A DNA stretch of 64,000 bases from Candidatus Saccharimonadota bacterium (lineage in GTDB: Bacteria > Patescibacteriota > Saccharimonadia > Saccharimonadales > Saccharimonadaceae). Shown here in pieces: positions 52,204 through 61,729 of the stretch. The notes beneath the pieces are model-generated. The model saw nothing but the letters and a program-made list of their open reading frames with translations. It was not told the origin of the DNA and did not search any database. The position numbers were made by a program, and so were the translations under genes. How positions within the stretch are numbered: position 1 is the first letter of the stretch; every line of letters starts with the position of its first letter. Location of the stretch: assembly GCA_905372835.1 (NCBI GenBank), contig CAJPQK010000001.1, positions 186,001-250,000 on the forward strand, given 5' to 3'.

Positions 52204-53577
52204 TTATAGTAATTTACCAGCGGCAATTCGCGTTGCTTCTGACCAGGAAGTGAAGCAGCTTGGCGTGCTGATGAGCTGTTTGGCGGTTAGGCGATGACGG
52301 ACGGCGATGCTGAGTTCACTGATGAGGTCGCTTGCGTGCGGCGCAACAATGGCTGCGCCAATGAGCATGCCCTTTGTGTCGATGATCAGCTTAACAAAAC
52401 CATTGCGGTAGTCGGTGATGTTACTGCGAGCCGTTAGGGTGAGTGGAGCGACAGCTGTTTTGTACCGTAGGTCGCGTTTGATGCACTCTTGTTCGTTCAG
52501 TCCAACTTGAGCGACTTCTGGGAACGTGAAGGCCGCTAACAAGTTTGGTGTCAGGTCAGCTTCGATAGCGGTACGGTGGGTCAGGTTATGAGCGGCGGTT
52601 CGACTTTGAGTCAGGACAGCGTGGGTTTGGATGGCTGGATCAGTAATATTGCCAGCAGCGAAAATGTGCCGTGCTGAGGTTTGCATGCGAGCATTAACAG
52701 TAATGCCCTGGTGGGTGTAAGCAACGCCAGCATTTTCCAGTCCCATGTCAGTCTGCGGGACGCGTTGCTCTGCCACCAAGATTTCATCAACACGCACTGA
52801 TTTTTGTTGCCGACCTTGAATATAGGTGACGCGCTTTTGCAGCCCCTCTTTTTGTAGGGCAACCACGCGAGATCGTGTCAAAATGGTCATATTACGGCTA
52901 ACTTTTGCGTCTTCTGCGACGATTGGTCCAACTTCAATATCAAACTCTGGCAAAATTCGATTGGCTTTTTCTGCAACGTAGACTTTGGTACCAAATGAGG
53001 CGTACAAATAGGCAATTTCCATGGCAGTGGCGTTGCCGCCAACGATGAACAGGGTTTTCGGTGGGCGGGTCAATGACAAAATATTTTCTGGTGTTAAGTA
53101 AGGGATTTTGTCGCTACCAGGAATGGTTGACTTCTCCCAGGCTGCTCCCGTGGCGATCAAGAATTTGCGGGCTGACAAATGGCGACGATTGACAGTAATT
53201 TCATTAGGGCTAAGAAAATGAGCATTGCCAGAGAAGACGCTGATGCCTTGCTTTTCATAATAATAGCGATTACCGCCTGCGCCAGTGCGTTTGATGACGG
53301 TGTCTCGCCAGGACAGGAGCGACGGGTGATTGTAGTTGAGCGCGTTGGTTCGTAGGCCAAATTTGGCAGCGCGTTTGGCGTTGTAAAATACTTCGGCTGC
53401 GTACAGCATGGCACCCAGTGGCATGTCGCCCCAGTTGGGAGATTCTCCACCAAAGGTTCCCCGTTCGACGACAGCAACTTTTTTGCCAGCACGGGCTAAG
53501 ATACTGGCCGCTGGAGCTCCCGCTGCTCCACTGCCGATGACGATAATATCATAATCAAATGTTGGTTTTTGTGCCAT
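52204..53577 (-). CDS. Pyridine-nucleotide disulfide oxidoreductase homologue lacking both redox Cys
   Basis: A 457-residue protein of the mercuric-reductase/lipoamide-dehydrogenase family. The FAD loop is IIVIGSGAAGAPAA, the NAD loop is TLFIVGGNATAMEIAYLYA, and HIFAAGNITDPAIQTHAV closes the FAD site. The redox motif normally GGECPNWGCVP reads GGESPNWGDMP, so Cys46 is Ser and Cys51 is Asp; the C-terminal catalytic His-Glu is also changed (TSWSEA). It can hold FAD but not do disulfide chemistry. Start ATG 53577 has GGGGGG upstream and a TGA-TATAAA promoter. Confidence 0.88.
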   Translation of the reverse strand: MAQKPTFDYDIIVIGSGAAGAPAASILARAGKKVAVVERGTFGGESPNWGDMPLGAMLYAAEVFYNAKRAAKFGLRTNALNYNHPSLLSWRDTVIKRTGAGGNRYYYEKQGISVFSGNAHFLSPNEITVNRRHLSARKFLIATGAAWEKSTIPGSDKIPYLTPENILSLTRPPKTLFIVGGNATAMEIAYLYASFGTKVYVAEKANRILPEFDIEVGPIVAEDAKVSRNMTILTRSRVVALQKEGLQKRVTYIQGRQQKSVRVDEILVAEQRVPQTDMGLENAGVAYTHQGITVNARMQTSARHIFAAGNITDPAIQTHAVLTQSRTAAHNLTHRTAIEADLTPNLLAAFTFPEVAQVGLNEQECIKRDLRYKTAVAPLTLTARSNITDYRNGFVKLIIDTKGMLIGAAIVAPHASDLISELSIAVRHRLTAKQLISTPSCFTSWSEATRIAAGKLL

Positions 53578-53591
53578 GGTTGCCCCCCAGT

Positions 53592-53870
53592 TTATATCAT
53601 AAGTTTGTCATTTTTATACATGTATGCGGCATCAGAATGCAGAGCTTCAAGGAAAGTTGTTGCGGCTCGCCGTATGTCGTTTACGGTTATTTCTGGCTTT
53701 TCTTTACACCAGTCAATCACCTGAAACGTTACTTGTGCTGCGATGTCTTCTGCTTGTCCGTCTGGCACGCGAACACTGCAGCAGGTTTTAACAATTGAGC
53801 GGTGCAGTTTTTCTGGGTCAAACGGTTCAGTGCCTCGATTATTATTTTTCTTGACAATCGTTATTTGCAT
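53592..53870 (-). CDS. Standalone ATP-cone domain protein
   Basis: A 92-residue protein made of a single ATP-cone, the nucleotide-sensing module of NrdR and ribonucleotide reductases: ITIVKKNNNRGTEPFDPEKLHRSI, then AEDIAAQVTFQVID and ITVNDIRRAATTFLEALH. The Zn-ribbon DNA-binding part of NrdR is absent. ATG 53870 overlaps the upstream stop (TGATG). It may sense dATP/ATP and pass this on to a partner; partner unknown. Confidence 0.82.
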   Translation of the reverse strand: MQITIVKKNNNRGTEPFDPEKLHRSIVKTCCSVRVPDGQAEDIAAQVTFQVIDWCKEKPEITVNDIRRAATTFLEALHSDAAYMYKNDKLMI

Positions 53871-54610
53871 CACCACCCGATCCCCATGCTTGTTATCCCC
53901 ATGACGCGGTCAATGAACAGATAAAACGCTAGGATGAACAGACAACTGCCGCCAGTAAATTGTAGAAATGATTTGGACTGCTCACGCCACTGCTGTATTT
54001 GGGCGATGTTGTAGCCGCTACCAACAAGAATCAGAATGCCCAGTAGTGGCAAGAGTGAACTGACGACATAGAGCATGATGGCTGACAGCTGGAAGAGGCC
54101 AGAAGGCAGACTGATGATGGCCAGACTGGCTGCTAGCAGTGGACCAATGATGAAGATGAGTTCAGCAATGACGCTCGTCATGCCGAGTGAAAAGGCCTCG
54201 GCGCTACTTTTGGTTGCTTTGCTGCGCTTTGCTAAAAAACGCGCCATGCCACGAGGTAGCCATAGGACGATGCCGGTTTTTTGCTTGCGGCGATAGTAGA
54301 ATGCCCAAGTCGCCAGCCCCAAGCCAACTGCGATGCCGGTGGTAACGGAGGCAACCAGGCGTTCGATGATCACGGTTTGGTTGATGACGATGGTTAAGAT
54401 ATGAACCGTAAACGTCGCCAATAGCAATGTCATCAAAAAAACACCAAGCACGAAGCTATTCATCCGTCGTAATAGCAGCATATGGCGGGTCTTTTTGCCT
54501 AACGCATGACCGCTCATCAGCGTCAACATGCTAACACTCAACTGCAAACTAGCATGAATGCCAGCTGCCAGAAGGACGATAGCAAGTGATGAGAGTATGG
54601 CGTACGTCAT
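53870..54610 (-). CDS. Polytopic membrane protein, unrecognised
   Basis: A 246-residue protein with about six or seven membrane helices (near 5-25, 50-72, 82-105, 145-167, 172-193, 218-238) and a basic loop RGMARFLAKRSKATKSS after helix 3. I do not recognise the family; the pattern resembles small exporters. AAAGGAA is upstream, and TGC-TACACT suggests a promoter with a leader of about 28 nt. It leads a minus-strand run with the ATP-cone and oxidoreductase genes. Confidence 0.68.
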   Translation of the reverse strand: MTYAILSSLAIVLLAAGIHASLQLSVSMLTLMSGHALGKKTRHMLLLRRMNSFVLGVFLMTLLLATFTVHILTIVINQTVIIERLVASVTTGIAVGLGLATWAFYYRRKQKTGIVLWLPRGMARFLAKRSKATKSSAEAFSLGMTSVIAELIFIIGPLLAASLAIISLPSGLFQLSAIMLYVVSSLLPLLGILILVGSGYNIAQIQQWREQSKSFLQFTGGSCLFILAFYLFIDRVMGITSMGIGW

Positions 54611-54694
54611 GTTTATATGAAAATTCCTTTAATATCAGTGTAGCATAGCCGGTTTAAAAGGGAAAATAATCATGAGGATTTTGTAATATTGCTA

Positions 54695-54723
54695 TTGCTT
54701 TTTTGTCAAAAATGTGCTAATGT
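54695..54723 (+). promoter_or_regulatory. Promoter of the 49-residue protein gene
   Basis: -35 TTGCTT (54695-54700), a 17-nt spacer ending in TGC, and -10 TAATGT (54718-54723). The predicted leader is about 39 nt with AAGGA (54753-54757) before ATG 54769. Confidence 0.65.
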
Positions 54724-54768
54724 AGAGTTAGGTTTCATTATTAAACAAAAACAAGGACCAAATACATC

Positions 54769-54918
54769 ATGACAGAGCAAGCAATTGCAGAGCGTGAGCT
54801 AACTGCGTTTTTAGAAGGTATCGAAAAACAACAACTTGAAACGTGGAAGCATCAGCGTACTTCACAAGAAATGAGCGAATTTGTTTTGAGAAAGCTCAAA
54901 GCGCTTGGTGATAAATAA
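54769..54918 (+). CDS. 49-residue soluble protein in its own transcription unit
   Basis: A small charged, helical protein (AERELTAFLEGIEKQQLETW, then SEFVLRKLKALGDK). It has its own promoter, a Shine-Dalgarno AAGGA 11 nt before ATG and a terminator 14 nt after the stop. No family recognised. Codon use looks like that of normal genes here. Monocistronic layout suggests notable expression. Confidence 0.68.
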   Translation: MTEQAIAERELTAFLEGIEKQQLETWKHQRTSQEMSEFVLRKLKALGDK

Positions 54919-54932
54919 GCTGGTCTAAAGAA

Positions 54933-54957
54933 AAACCTCCATGATTCATGGAGGTTT
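54933..54957. terminator. Bidirectional terminator
   Basis: Arms AAACCTCCATGA (54933-54944) and TCATGGAGGTTT (54946-54957) are perfectly complementary around one T. The A run before it becomes a T run on the minus strand, so it can end tRNA-Met transcription as well as the 49-codon gene. Confidence 0.82.
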
Positions 54958-54969
54958 GGCTTGCACTAT

Positions 54970-55046
54970 TGGTAGCACCGGGTGGACCCGAACCACCGAC
55001 CTCAGGCTTATGAGTCCTGCGCTCTAACCAGCTGAGCTACGGTGCC
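54970..55046 (-). tRNA. tRNA with CAU anticodon, probably elongator tRNA-Met
   Basis: A 77-nt cloverleaf with encoded CCA: acceptor GGCACCG/CGGTGCT with a G1-U72 wobble, D arm AGCTCAGCTGGTTAGAGC, anticodon loop CTCATAA and stem CAGGA/GCCTG with an A-G mismatch at 31-39. The promoter is -35 TTGGTG (55088-55083), a 17-nt spacer and TGC-TATAAT (55065-55060). Elongator Met is preferred because the other CAU tRNAs fit initiator and Ile2. Confidence 0.85.
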
Positions 55047-55145
55047 ACGTCTGATGGTGATTATAGCATGGTATTGTCGTTTCACCAAGAGCTGAATTGA
55101 TTTTATGAATATCAAAACCGCTCATGCTTTGCTATAATGGAAAAG

Positions 55146-56039
55146 ATGAAATATGCGGTAGCAGTCAGTGGTGGGATTGACAGCGTTGTGTTGCTGAATC
55201 TTATGGCGCACAAAGGACATCAATGTGTGGTTTTGCACTTTGATCATGGTATGCGCGGTGAATCGAGGGCTGATGCGCAGTTTGTTGAGGCGCTGGCTCG
55301 ACGGTATGGGTTTTTGTTTGAAGGCAAAAGAGAAGAACTGTTGGGAGCTAATGAAGCAATTGCTCGACAGCATCGCTATGCGTTTTTGTTGGCGGCGGCC
55401 GAAAAACATGGTGCGCAATTGGTAACGGCCCATCATTTGGACGACGTGGTTGAGACAATTGCGCTTAATGTGGCACGCGGGACGCGCTGGAGAGGGCTGG
55501 CAGTGCTTGGTGACCGGCGGATCATGCGGCCTCTGACACATTGGACCAAGCAGCAACTGATAACCTATGCAGTGAGGCGCCGACTGGAATGGGTTGAGGA
55601 TGAGACGAACGCCAGTGATATCTATACGCGTAATCGTTTGCGGCGTAAGTTGATGAACCTGCCGGATGATGCCAAACAGCAGCTATACGATTTGTGGCAA
55701 GAGCAGTTGGAATTAGCCGAGGCGATTACCGATGAATCAACACAGCTGCTAGCGGAGCCGCTCAATCGGTACTTCTTCATCAGTATCGATATGGCTGAAG
55801 CGGTGGAATTACTAGCAGAGTATCTTCGAAAAAAAATTGGTACTTCCCTGCTGACCTCGCAGCTCGAGCGAGCGGTGGTGGCGCTCAAGACGGGTAAGCC
55901 CGGTACGGTCTGGCAGATCGGTGAAGGGTTAGAGATGAAATTATCATTAAAAACTGCTATAATCAAAAAGATTGATTTAGGTAGAAAGGATTTTTCAGAT
56001 TATGGCGGTAAAGATGCCGAACAAGAATGGCAAGAATAA
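55146..56039 (+). CDS. tilS: tRNA(Ile)-lysidine synthase
   Basis: A 297-residue enzyme of the N-type ATP pyrophosphatase family that puts lysidine at C34 of tRNA-Ile2. The PP-loop SGGIDSVVLL, HFDHGMRGES and TAHHLDDVVETIALNVARG are diagnostic, then RPL and ETNASDIYTRNRLRRKLM. The core plus a short C-terminal part resembles compact TilS forms. ATG 55146 follows TGC-TATAAT (55133-55138) by 7 nt; an upstream ATG at 55137 overlaps the -10. It overlaps ftsH by 38 nt. Confidence 0.93.
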   Translation: MKYAVAVSGGIDSVVLLNLMAHKGHQCVVLHFDHGMRGESRADAQFVEALARRYGFLFEGKREELLGANEAIARQHRYAFLLAAAEKHGAQLVTAHHLDDVVETIALNVARGTRWRGLAVLGDRRIMRPLTHWTKQQLITYAVRRRLEWVEDETNASDIYTRNRLRRKLMNLPDDAKQQLYDLWQEQLELAEAITDESTQLLAEPLNRYFFISIDMAEAVELLAEYLRKKIGTSLLTSQLERAVVALKTGKPGTVWQIGEGLEMKLSLKTAIIKKIDLGRKDFSDYGGKDAEQEWQE

Positions 56040-57870
56040 AATCAGTCAGTTTATGCGACTGGGCCTTTTTTGGGCAATTGTTGTATTGATTGGTTTGGCG
56101 GTGTATGCGTCAACCGCGCAGCACGCTAATTTGAAGGAAGTGGCTTTGAGCGATGTAGTCAGCCGAGCGAACAAGGGTGACATTAAACTTATCCAAGTCC
56201 AAGGCAATGACCTGACGGTGACAGTCAAAGACCAAGATAAACCAACAGAAAAATCCATCAAAGAAAACAGCAGCATTTATGAACAAGGTCTCAAGAAAGA
56301 CGCGCCGGTTGAGGTCAAGGTTGTGCCTCAGTCACGCACTGGCGAGGTAGTATGGAATGTTGCCATCACCTTTGTGCCGGTTATTTTGATCATCGGTTTC
56401 TTTGTGTTCATGATGCGACAGAGCCAAGGTCAGAACAACCAAGCCATGGGCTTTGGTAAATCAAAAGCCCGACTGTATGGCGAAGACAAAGAAAAGGTTA
56501 ATTTTGAGGATATCGCTGGTAATGATAACGCCAAGCAAGATTTGCAAGAAGTCGTTGATTTCCTGAAGAATCCAAAGAAATACCGCGAGCTCGGTGCCAA
56601 GATTCCGCGAGGAGTGTTGTTGGTTGGTCATCCAGGTACTGGTAAAACCATGCTGGCGCGAGCTGTAGCTGGCGAAGCAGGCGTACCATTCTTTTCAATC
56701 TCCGGTTCAGAGTTCGTGGAGATGTTCGTCGGTGTTGGTGCGTCACGAGTTCGTGACCTGTTCACTAAAGCCAAGAAAAATGCACCATGTATTATATTTA
56801 TCGATGAGATTGACGCGGTTGGTCGCAAACGTGGCTCGGGTATGGGCGGCGGACATGATGAGCGTGAACAGACGTTGAACCAGATTTTGGTGGAAATGGA
56901 CGGCTTTGATGGCGATACGAACGTGATCGTCCTGGCGGCTACTAACCGAGCAGATGTGCTGGATCCAGCATTGCTGCGTCCGGGTCGTTTTGACCGGCGA
57001 GTTAATATCATGCTGCCAGAGCGCAAAGACCGCGAAGCTATTTTGAAAGTTCACTTTAAGAATAAGCCAACCGACGATACCGTTAATTTGGATGCGTTGG
57101 CGGCAAAGACAGCAGGTTCAAGCGGCGCTGATTTGGCAAACATTGCCAACGAGTCTGCCATCATCGCTGCACGGCGCAACAAGAAAAAGATTACCAACGA
57201 GGAATTGACCGAAGCGTTTGAACGAGTGGCAATTGGTCCAGAGCGCAAGGCAAAAGTCATGAGTGACAAGGAGAAGGAATTGACGGCGTACCACGAAGCT
57301 GGCCACGCCATCGTCGGTCACGTTTTGCCGGATTCTGACCCAGTTCATAAAGTTACCATCATTCCACGCGGTGGCACTGGTGGTGTGACGTGGTTCTTGC
57401 CGCCAGAGGACAAGAGCTACACTAATGTCTATGAATTTAAAGACATTTTGGCACGGGCCATGGGTGGACGCGTGGCTGAGCAGATTTTGTATGGTGATGA
57501 CGGTATTACCACTGGAGCGGGCTCTGACCTGCGTAACGCGACCCAGATTGCTCGTGATATGGTGATTGAGCAGGGTATGGGTAAGGCGTTGCGCGACCAA
57601 GTTTTCCATGAAGATAACGGTGGATTGATGTTTGACAAGATGACGCGAGAACGGCCGTACTCAGACGAAACAGCCAAGCAGATAGACCAAGAGGTGGCAG
57701 CGCTAATCAATGAAGCGAAGGCGCGAGCTATGACGGTTCTGAAAGCCAATCGTTCACATTTGGATAAACTGGCCGCTGCACTGCTCAAGGACGAAACCTT
57801 GGAGGAAGAAGCGGTGGCAGACATACTCAAGGGTACTAAGTTGCCGAAGGAAGCAAAACTTCACGCATAA
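56002..57870 (+). CDS. ftsH: ATP-dependent zinc metalloprotease FtsH
   Basis: A 622-residue membrane AAA+ protease that degrades damaged membrane proteins. Two membrane helices (about 18-37 and 115-137) flank a small outside domain. AAA motifs are [20 protein letters not shown] and the second region of homology [20 protein letters not shown]. The zinc site is HEAGH. ATG 56002 lies within tilS with AAAGGA 12 nt upstream. murJ follows after 6 nt, so tilS-ftsH-murJ-lepA look cotranscribed. Confidence 0.96.
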   Translation: MAVKMPNKNGKNKISQFMRLGLFWAIVVLIGLAVYASTAQHANLKEVALSDVVSRANKGDIKLIQVQGNDLTVTVKDQDKPTEKSIKENSSIYEQGLKKDAPVEVKVVPQSRTGEVVWNVAITFVPVILIIGFFVFMMRQSQGQNNQAMGFGKSKARLYGEDKEKVNFEDIAGNDNAKQDLQEVVDFLKNPKKYRELGAKIPRGVLLVGHPGTGKTMLARAVAGEAGVPFFSISGSEFVEMFVGVGASRVRDLFTKAKKNAPCIIFIDEIDAVGRKRGSGMGGGHDEREQTLNQILVEMDGFDGDTNVIVLAATNRADVLDPALLRPGRFDRRVNIMLPERKDREAILKVHFKNKPTDDTVNLDALAAKTAGSSGADLANIANESAIIAARRNKKKITNEELTEAFERVAIGPERKAKVMSDKEKELTAYHEAGHAIVGHVLPDSDPVHKVTIIPRGGTGGVTWFLPPEDKSYTNVYEFKDILARAMGGRVAEQILYGDDGITTGAGSDLRNATQIARDMVIEQGMGKALRDQVFHEDNGGLMFDKMTRERPYSDETAKQIDQEVAALINEAKARAMTVLKANRSHLDKLAAALLKDETLEEEAVADILKGTKLPKEAKLHA

Positions 57871-57876
57871 TCGATT

Positions 57877-59532
57877 ATGGGGCGAGTTCGGCAAGCAGTC
57901 ACCAAAGTGAATCAGCGGCTGACCGTGAAATTGGCAGCCAGTCTATTGGCAGGATCCATGCTGCTGAGTAGTCTTTTGGGATTTTGGCGAGACCGCTTGC
58001 TGAATGCTGCTTATATGCCTAATAAGGAAGCGGGGCTGGCGGGCTATGTCGTTGGTCTTGATGCGTACACCGCAGCGTTCATGGTGCCGGACTTTATGTT
58101 TGCTATTTTGGTGTCTGGCGCGCTGAGTGTGACCTTCATCCCGGTGTTTAATGAGCGCTGGACAAAGGGCAATAAACAGTCGGCTTGGCAGATTAGCTCC
58201 AGTATGATCAATTTCATGGCGTTGACTACCTTGGTTGCTAGTGTACTAATTATCATTTTTGCTGATCCGTTGATGCGCTATTTCATCGCGCCGGGGATGA
58301 GCGAATCAGGTCATGCTTTGGCTGTCAGTATGATGCGGGTGATTGCCGTGAATCCATTTATCTTTGCGATTGCTGCCGTCATTGCCAGTATTCAGCAGGC
58401 GGTGGGGCGCTTTACGTTTTATGCTTTGGCGCCGATGATTTATAACATTGGTATCATCATCGGTACCGTCTGGTTTACGAACGGCATCAATATCTTTGGT
58501 TGGCAGATTTTTGACGGCGGTATCATGGGTGTGGCGCTGGGTGTGGTGCTGGGATCGGTGATGCAGCTCATTGTTAGTGCTGTCGGCTTGGTTGGTTTGG
58601 GCTTTGACTATGAGTTCAAGCTGCACTGGCGCAACCGTGGTTTTCGCAAAGTGCTGAGTTTGTTGCCAGCGCGTTCGGTTGACCAGGGTATGGACTACGC
58701 AGTGAGTTTGGTGGAAGTCAACCTGGCTTCTCGACTGGGTGACGGTGTCATCCGTGCCTACCAGCAGGCCCTAACGCTACATATGATGCCGATCAACCTC
58801 ATCGGCGTGGCGGTTTCCAACGCGGCCTTTCCTCAGTTGACTGAGCACTTGGGAAATAATCGTCAAGACTTGTTCCAGAAAGACCTGCGCCAATTACTGC
58901 GGGTAATTATTTGGATGGCTATGCCGGTTTCCGTTATAACGTTCTTCACCCGAGGATATGTTGTCCACTTTATCCGCAACACCGGAGACCCGATGATGGC
59001 GGGTATTTTGGGATGTTTGGTCGTAGCAATTCTGTTTCGCACTATTTATCACATGGCAGCTCGAGCGTTCTATGCACAGCAAGACACAAAAACACCGCTG
59101 AATATTTCTTTTGCGGCTATCGGTTTGAATGTAGTCCTAGCGATTGTCCTGTCGATGGTGTTGAAAATGGGCGCCTATGGACTTGCCTGGGCACAGTCAA
59201 CCGTGGCCGTCATCGAGGTGGTGATTTTGTTTGTTGTATTGGAAAAACGAATTCCGCACTTGTTTGATGCTTCGTTTGTGGTGGCGATTTTGCGTATGAT
59301 TATGGCGTCAACAGTAGCGGGTATCGTTTGTTATTTGATGCTTCAGGTGCTGCCATTTCGTGAAAGTGACAGCAGTTTCTTCTCGGCCTTTCCAAAGTTC
59401 ATGATTATCGCTGGTGTTAGCTTCCTGGCTTACGGGGTAATGTCGCGGATGCTCAAATTGCCAGAAGTAGAACCAATCATCAAACAAGTGAATAAGTTCT
59501 TGTTTGTACGCCTGGATGGGAAACGACGCTGA
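57877..59532 (+). CDS. murJ: Lipid II flippase MurJ
   Basis: A 551-residue MOP-superfamily protein with about 14 membrane helices, which moves lipid II across the membrane for cell-wall synthesis. Motifs: [16 protein letters not shown] near the first helix (essential Arg), [27 protein letters not shown] split over helices 2-3, and [15 protein letters not shown] in the second half. Its last base overlaps the start of lepA. Together with murC it shows that the cell makes peptidoglycan. Confidence 0.95.
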   Translation: MGRVRQAVTKVNQRLTVKLAASLLAGSMLLSSLLGFWRDRLLNAAYMPNKEAGLAGYVVGLDAYTAAFMVPDFMFAILVSGALSVTFIPVFNERWTKGNKQSAWQISSSMINFMALTTLVASVLIIIFADPLMRYFIAPGMSESGHALAVSMMRVIAVNPFIFAIAAVIASIQQAVGRFTFYALAPMIYNIGIIIGTVWFTNGINIFGWQIFDGGIMGVALGVVLGSVMQLIVSAVGLVGLGFDYEFKLHWRNRGFRKVLSLLPARSVDQGMDYAVSLVEVNLASRLGDGVIRAYQQALTLHMMPINLIGVAVSNAAFPQLTEHLGNNRQDLFQKDLRQLLRVIIWMAMPVSVITFFTRGYVVHFIRNTGDPMMAGILGCLVVAILFRTIYHMAARAFYAQQDTKTPLNISFAAIGLNVVLAIVLSMVLKMGAYGLAWAQSTVAVIEVVILFVVLEKRIPHLFDASFVVAILRMIMASTVAGIVCYLMLQVLPFRESDSSFFSAFPKFMIIAGVSFLAYGVMSRMLKLPEVEPIIKQVNKFLFVRLDGKRR

Positions 59533-60362
59533 TGGAAGCTATTCGTAATTTTTGTATCATCGCCCACATTGACCACGGCAAGTCGACGCTGGCCGACCGG
59601 ATGATGGAGATGACGGGGACGGTGGAGAAGCGGGATATGAAGTCGCAGCTGCTGGACAGTATGGATCTCGAGCGCGAAAAGGGGATCACCATTAAGCTCG
59701 CGCCAGTGCGGATGAAATATAAGGATATTGATCTCAACCTCATCGACACGCCCGGTCACGTTGATTTTAGCTATGAGGTGTCGCGTAGTTTGCAGGCCTG
59801 CGAGGGTGCGGTATTGGTGGTTGATGCCAGCCAAGGTATTCAGGCGCAGACGCTGGCGAATGTGTACTTGGCGATGGAGCAGGATTTGACGATTATTCCA
59901 GTACTGAACAAAGTTGATTTACCAGCTGCCGATGTGCCACGCGTGTCCAAGCAGGTGATCAATTTGCTGGGCTGTGATGAGAGCGAGATCATTCACATTT
60001 CTGCCAAAACAGGACAGAATGTCGATCAAGTTTTGGAGGCGATTGTTGAGCGAATTCCAGCACCAAAAGGCCAGCCGGACGACCCGACGCGGGCGCTGAT
60101 TTTTGATAGTTATTATGATGATTATCGCGGGGTGATTTTGTATGTCAGGGTGGTTGATGGGCAGATCAAAAAAGGTGAATCGATTCACATGATGGCAACT
60201 GGCGCCAATGGCTTGGCGCTGGAAGTTGGTCATCTCAGTCCCGGCATGATCCCCGACCCGTCGCTGGACACCGGTGAAATTGGCTACATTGTCACCAACC
60301 TCAAAACCACCCGTGAAGCGCGAGTGGGTGATACGGTGACGCTGAAGAAGTATATAGGCTAG
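59532..60362 (+). CDS. lepA: LepA/EF4 N-terminal half (domains I and II)
   Basis: A 276-residue protein identical in layout to the first half of elongation factor 4. It has the G domain with [29 protein letters not shown] and NKVDLP, then the beta-barrel domain II (about 190-276) ending [11 protein letters not shown] and TAG 60360. In normal LepA the chain continues straight into domain III. Here two other genes intervene before the rest (61730-62692). All GTPase motifs are intact, so GTP binding should be preserved. The ATG overlaps the last base of murJ. Confidence 0.93.
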   Translation: MEAIRNFCIIAHIDHGKSTLADRMMEMTGTVEKRDMKSQLLDSMDLEREKGITIKLAPVRMKYKDIDLNLIDTPGHVDFSYEVSRSLQACEGAVLVVDASQGIQAQTLANVYLAMEQDLTIIPVLNKVDLPAADVPRVSKQVINLLGCDESEIIHISAKTGQNVDQVLEAIVERIPAPKGQPDDPTRALIFDSYYDDYRGVILYVRVVDGQIKKGESIHMMATGANGLALEVGHLSPGMIPDPSLDTGEIGYIVTNLKTTREARVGDTVTLKKYIG

Positions 60363-60365
60363 CCG

Positions 60366-61052
60366 ATGATTGATGTTTGGTTTGACTGTCGTCAAGACGC
60401 TAACAATAAAGATCCAGATCAGCACAGTCCGACGTTAAAGCGCTATCATGCTGAATTGTGGGCTAAACCACTGCCTGATGGTCGTCAACTGACTATGTTG
60501 GATCAGGGAGCGTACTTGATAGCCAGTGATGGTCGGTGTCAGATTCCTGTTTCGAGCGATAATATGGCGGCTACTTTTAGGTCTTGGAAGCGGAATAGGC
60601 TACTTGTTGAACAGATGCCGCGAGAAGTTTTAACGATAGTAGAATACATTGGCTGGACAATCGGTTCAGAGATTATTTTTCCCAGCGAATTACGTGGCGG
60701 AACACAGACCATCAATCGTGCAAGAGGTTGGCACCGCAAAATTGGCGATCGATTTGACCTGACGTTAGAATGTATTGCCCGCTGGTATCAAGGCAAGGAC
60801 AGCCCGCTCGCTAATGTTTTTGATCGTTATGATGACTTTTTTGAGTGGTTTGGTGATTTTCAGGGCTATATTGATTTTTTCTTGTTGCAAGATTTTGTTG
60901 ATGATAAATACCAAGTTAACATACTAACAGATTTTGATGGTTTTCAATCATCACCGTTGCCTCAGACTGTTGAGCAGTATACAGCGTATTTGCAAGGTTT
61001 GACTGAGGTGCTAACGCTGCGGGCCGAGCGCATTGAGCGATATGTTAAATAG
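60366..61052 (+). CDS. DUF6994-like protein inserted between the lepA halves
   Basis: A 228-residue soluble protein that begins MIDVWFDCRQD and continues DPDQHSPTLKRYHAELWAKP, a pattern matching the uncharacterised DUF6994 family; aromatic-rich segments such as DDFFEWFGDFQGYIDFF follow. It starts 3 nt after the stop of the lepA N-half and is probably translated by coupling. Its function is unknown and no link to translation is evident. Its presence here marks the insertion. Confidence 0.72.
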   Translation: MIDVWFDCRQDANNKDPDQHSPTLKRYHAELWAKPLPDGRQLTMLDQGAYLIASDGRCQIPVSSDNMAATFRSWKRNRLLVEQMPREVLTIVEYIGWTIGSEIIFPSELRGGTQTINRARGWHRKIGDRFDLTLECIARWYQGKDSPLANVFDRYDDFFEWFGDFQGYIDFFLLQDFVDDKYQVNILTDFDGFQSSPLPQTVEQYTAYLQGLTEVLTLRAERIERYVK

Positions 61053-61117
61053 CATAGTTATGTTCCACGAAATCAAGGCTGGATAGACATAATTGAATTA
61101 AGATGTTATAATGAGCT

Positions 61118-61669
61118 ATGAATAATTTACCGCCAATTACTTTTGCCAATGGAGACCGTGTCCCGGCCCACGTGCGAACTGCGCCGTCTGGAGTAGAGAG
61201 GGTTATGTTTGGGGAAGATGCGGAGAAGCCCATGGCACGGCTTAGCTATGTGAAGATTGGCGAAAAGGCGTGCTTTGCCGGTATGCTGTTTCGTGATGCT
61301 CCGTCTGAATATCGGGCTGGCACGTCCATGTTGGAATATTTCTTCGAAGAGGCAACTCCTGCGCTTGGTCTTGAGCCAGGGAAAACCTCAGTAATTCGTA
61401 AGCCTATCATTGCTTTGTTGCTTGCTAAGTATGGACTCCAACCGGACGTTACATCAGAGACTTGGTCGCATGCTGGGCTATTGGTGCAGCGTGATACCAC
61501 TTCGAGGAACCATCCAGCGCTACATTTCATTGAGGGTAATGAGCCTGAATTTAATGGTGACCAGCACCGTCGATATTATGACATTGTGCCAAACAGAGAG
61601 CTGCCTTATATCTACCCATTGGCCTCGCCTTCGAGACGGGTTGATATACATACGTCGTATACCCCATGA
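61118..61669 (+). CDS. Unrecognised protein inserted between the lepA halves
   Basis: A 183-residue protein of mixed alpha/beta character (SYVKIGEKACFAGMLFRDAP, SMLEYFFEEATPALGLEPG, VIRKPIIALLLAKYGL). The pattern of a surface-exposed middle and an Arg/Tyr-rich end loosely recalls acetyltransferase-like folds, but this is weak. TGT-TATAAT (61107-61112) ends 5 nt before ATG 61118, so it is transcribed on its own without a leader. The second gene of the lepA insertion. Confidence 0.62.
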   Translation: MNNLPPITFANGDRVPAHVRTAPSGVERVMFGEDAEKPMARLSYVKIGEKACFAGMLFRDAPSEYRAGTSMLEYFFEEATPALGLEPGKTSVIRKPIIALLLAKYGLQPDVTSETWSHAGLLVQRDTTSRNHPALHFIEGNEPEFNGDQHRRYYDIVPNRELPYIYPLASPSRRVDIHTSYTP

Positions 61670-61729
61670 TGAATATAAACTGACGTGATAAGTCGACGCC
61701 ATCTCTGTAAAATGCTATAATATAACGAA

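Noticed and set aside
52061..52297. Plus-strand ORF with GRLGSNQRPIGYEPTALTPEL
   Set aside because: Antisense of the CAU tRNA at 52094-52169; a classic false protein.
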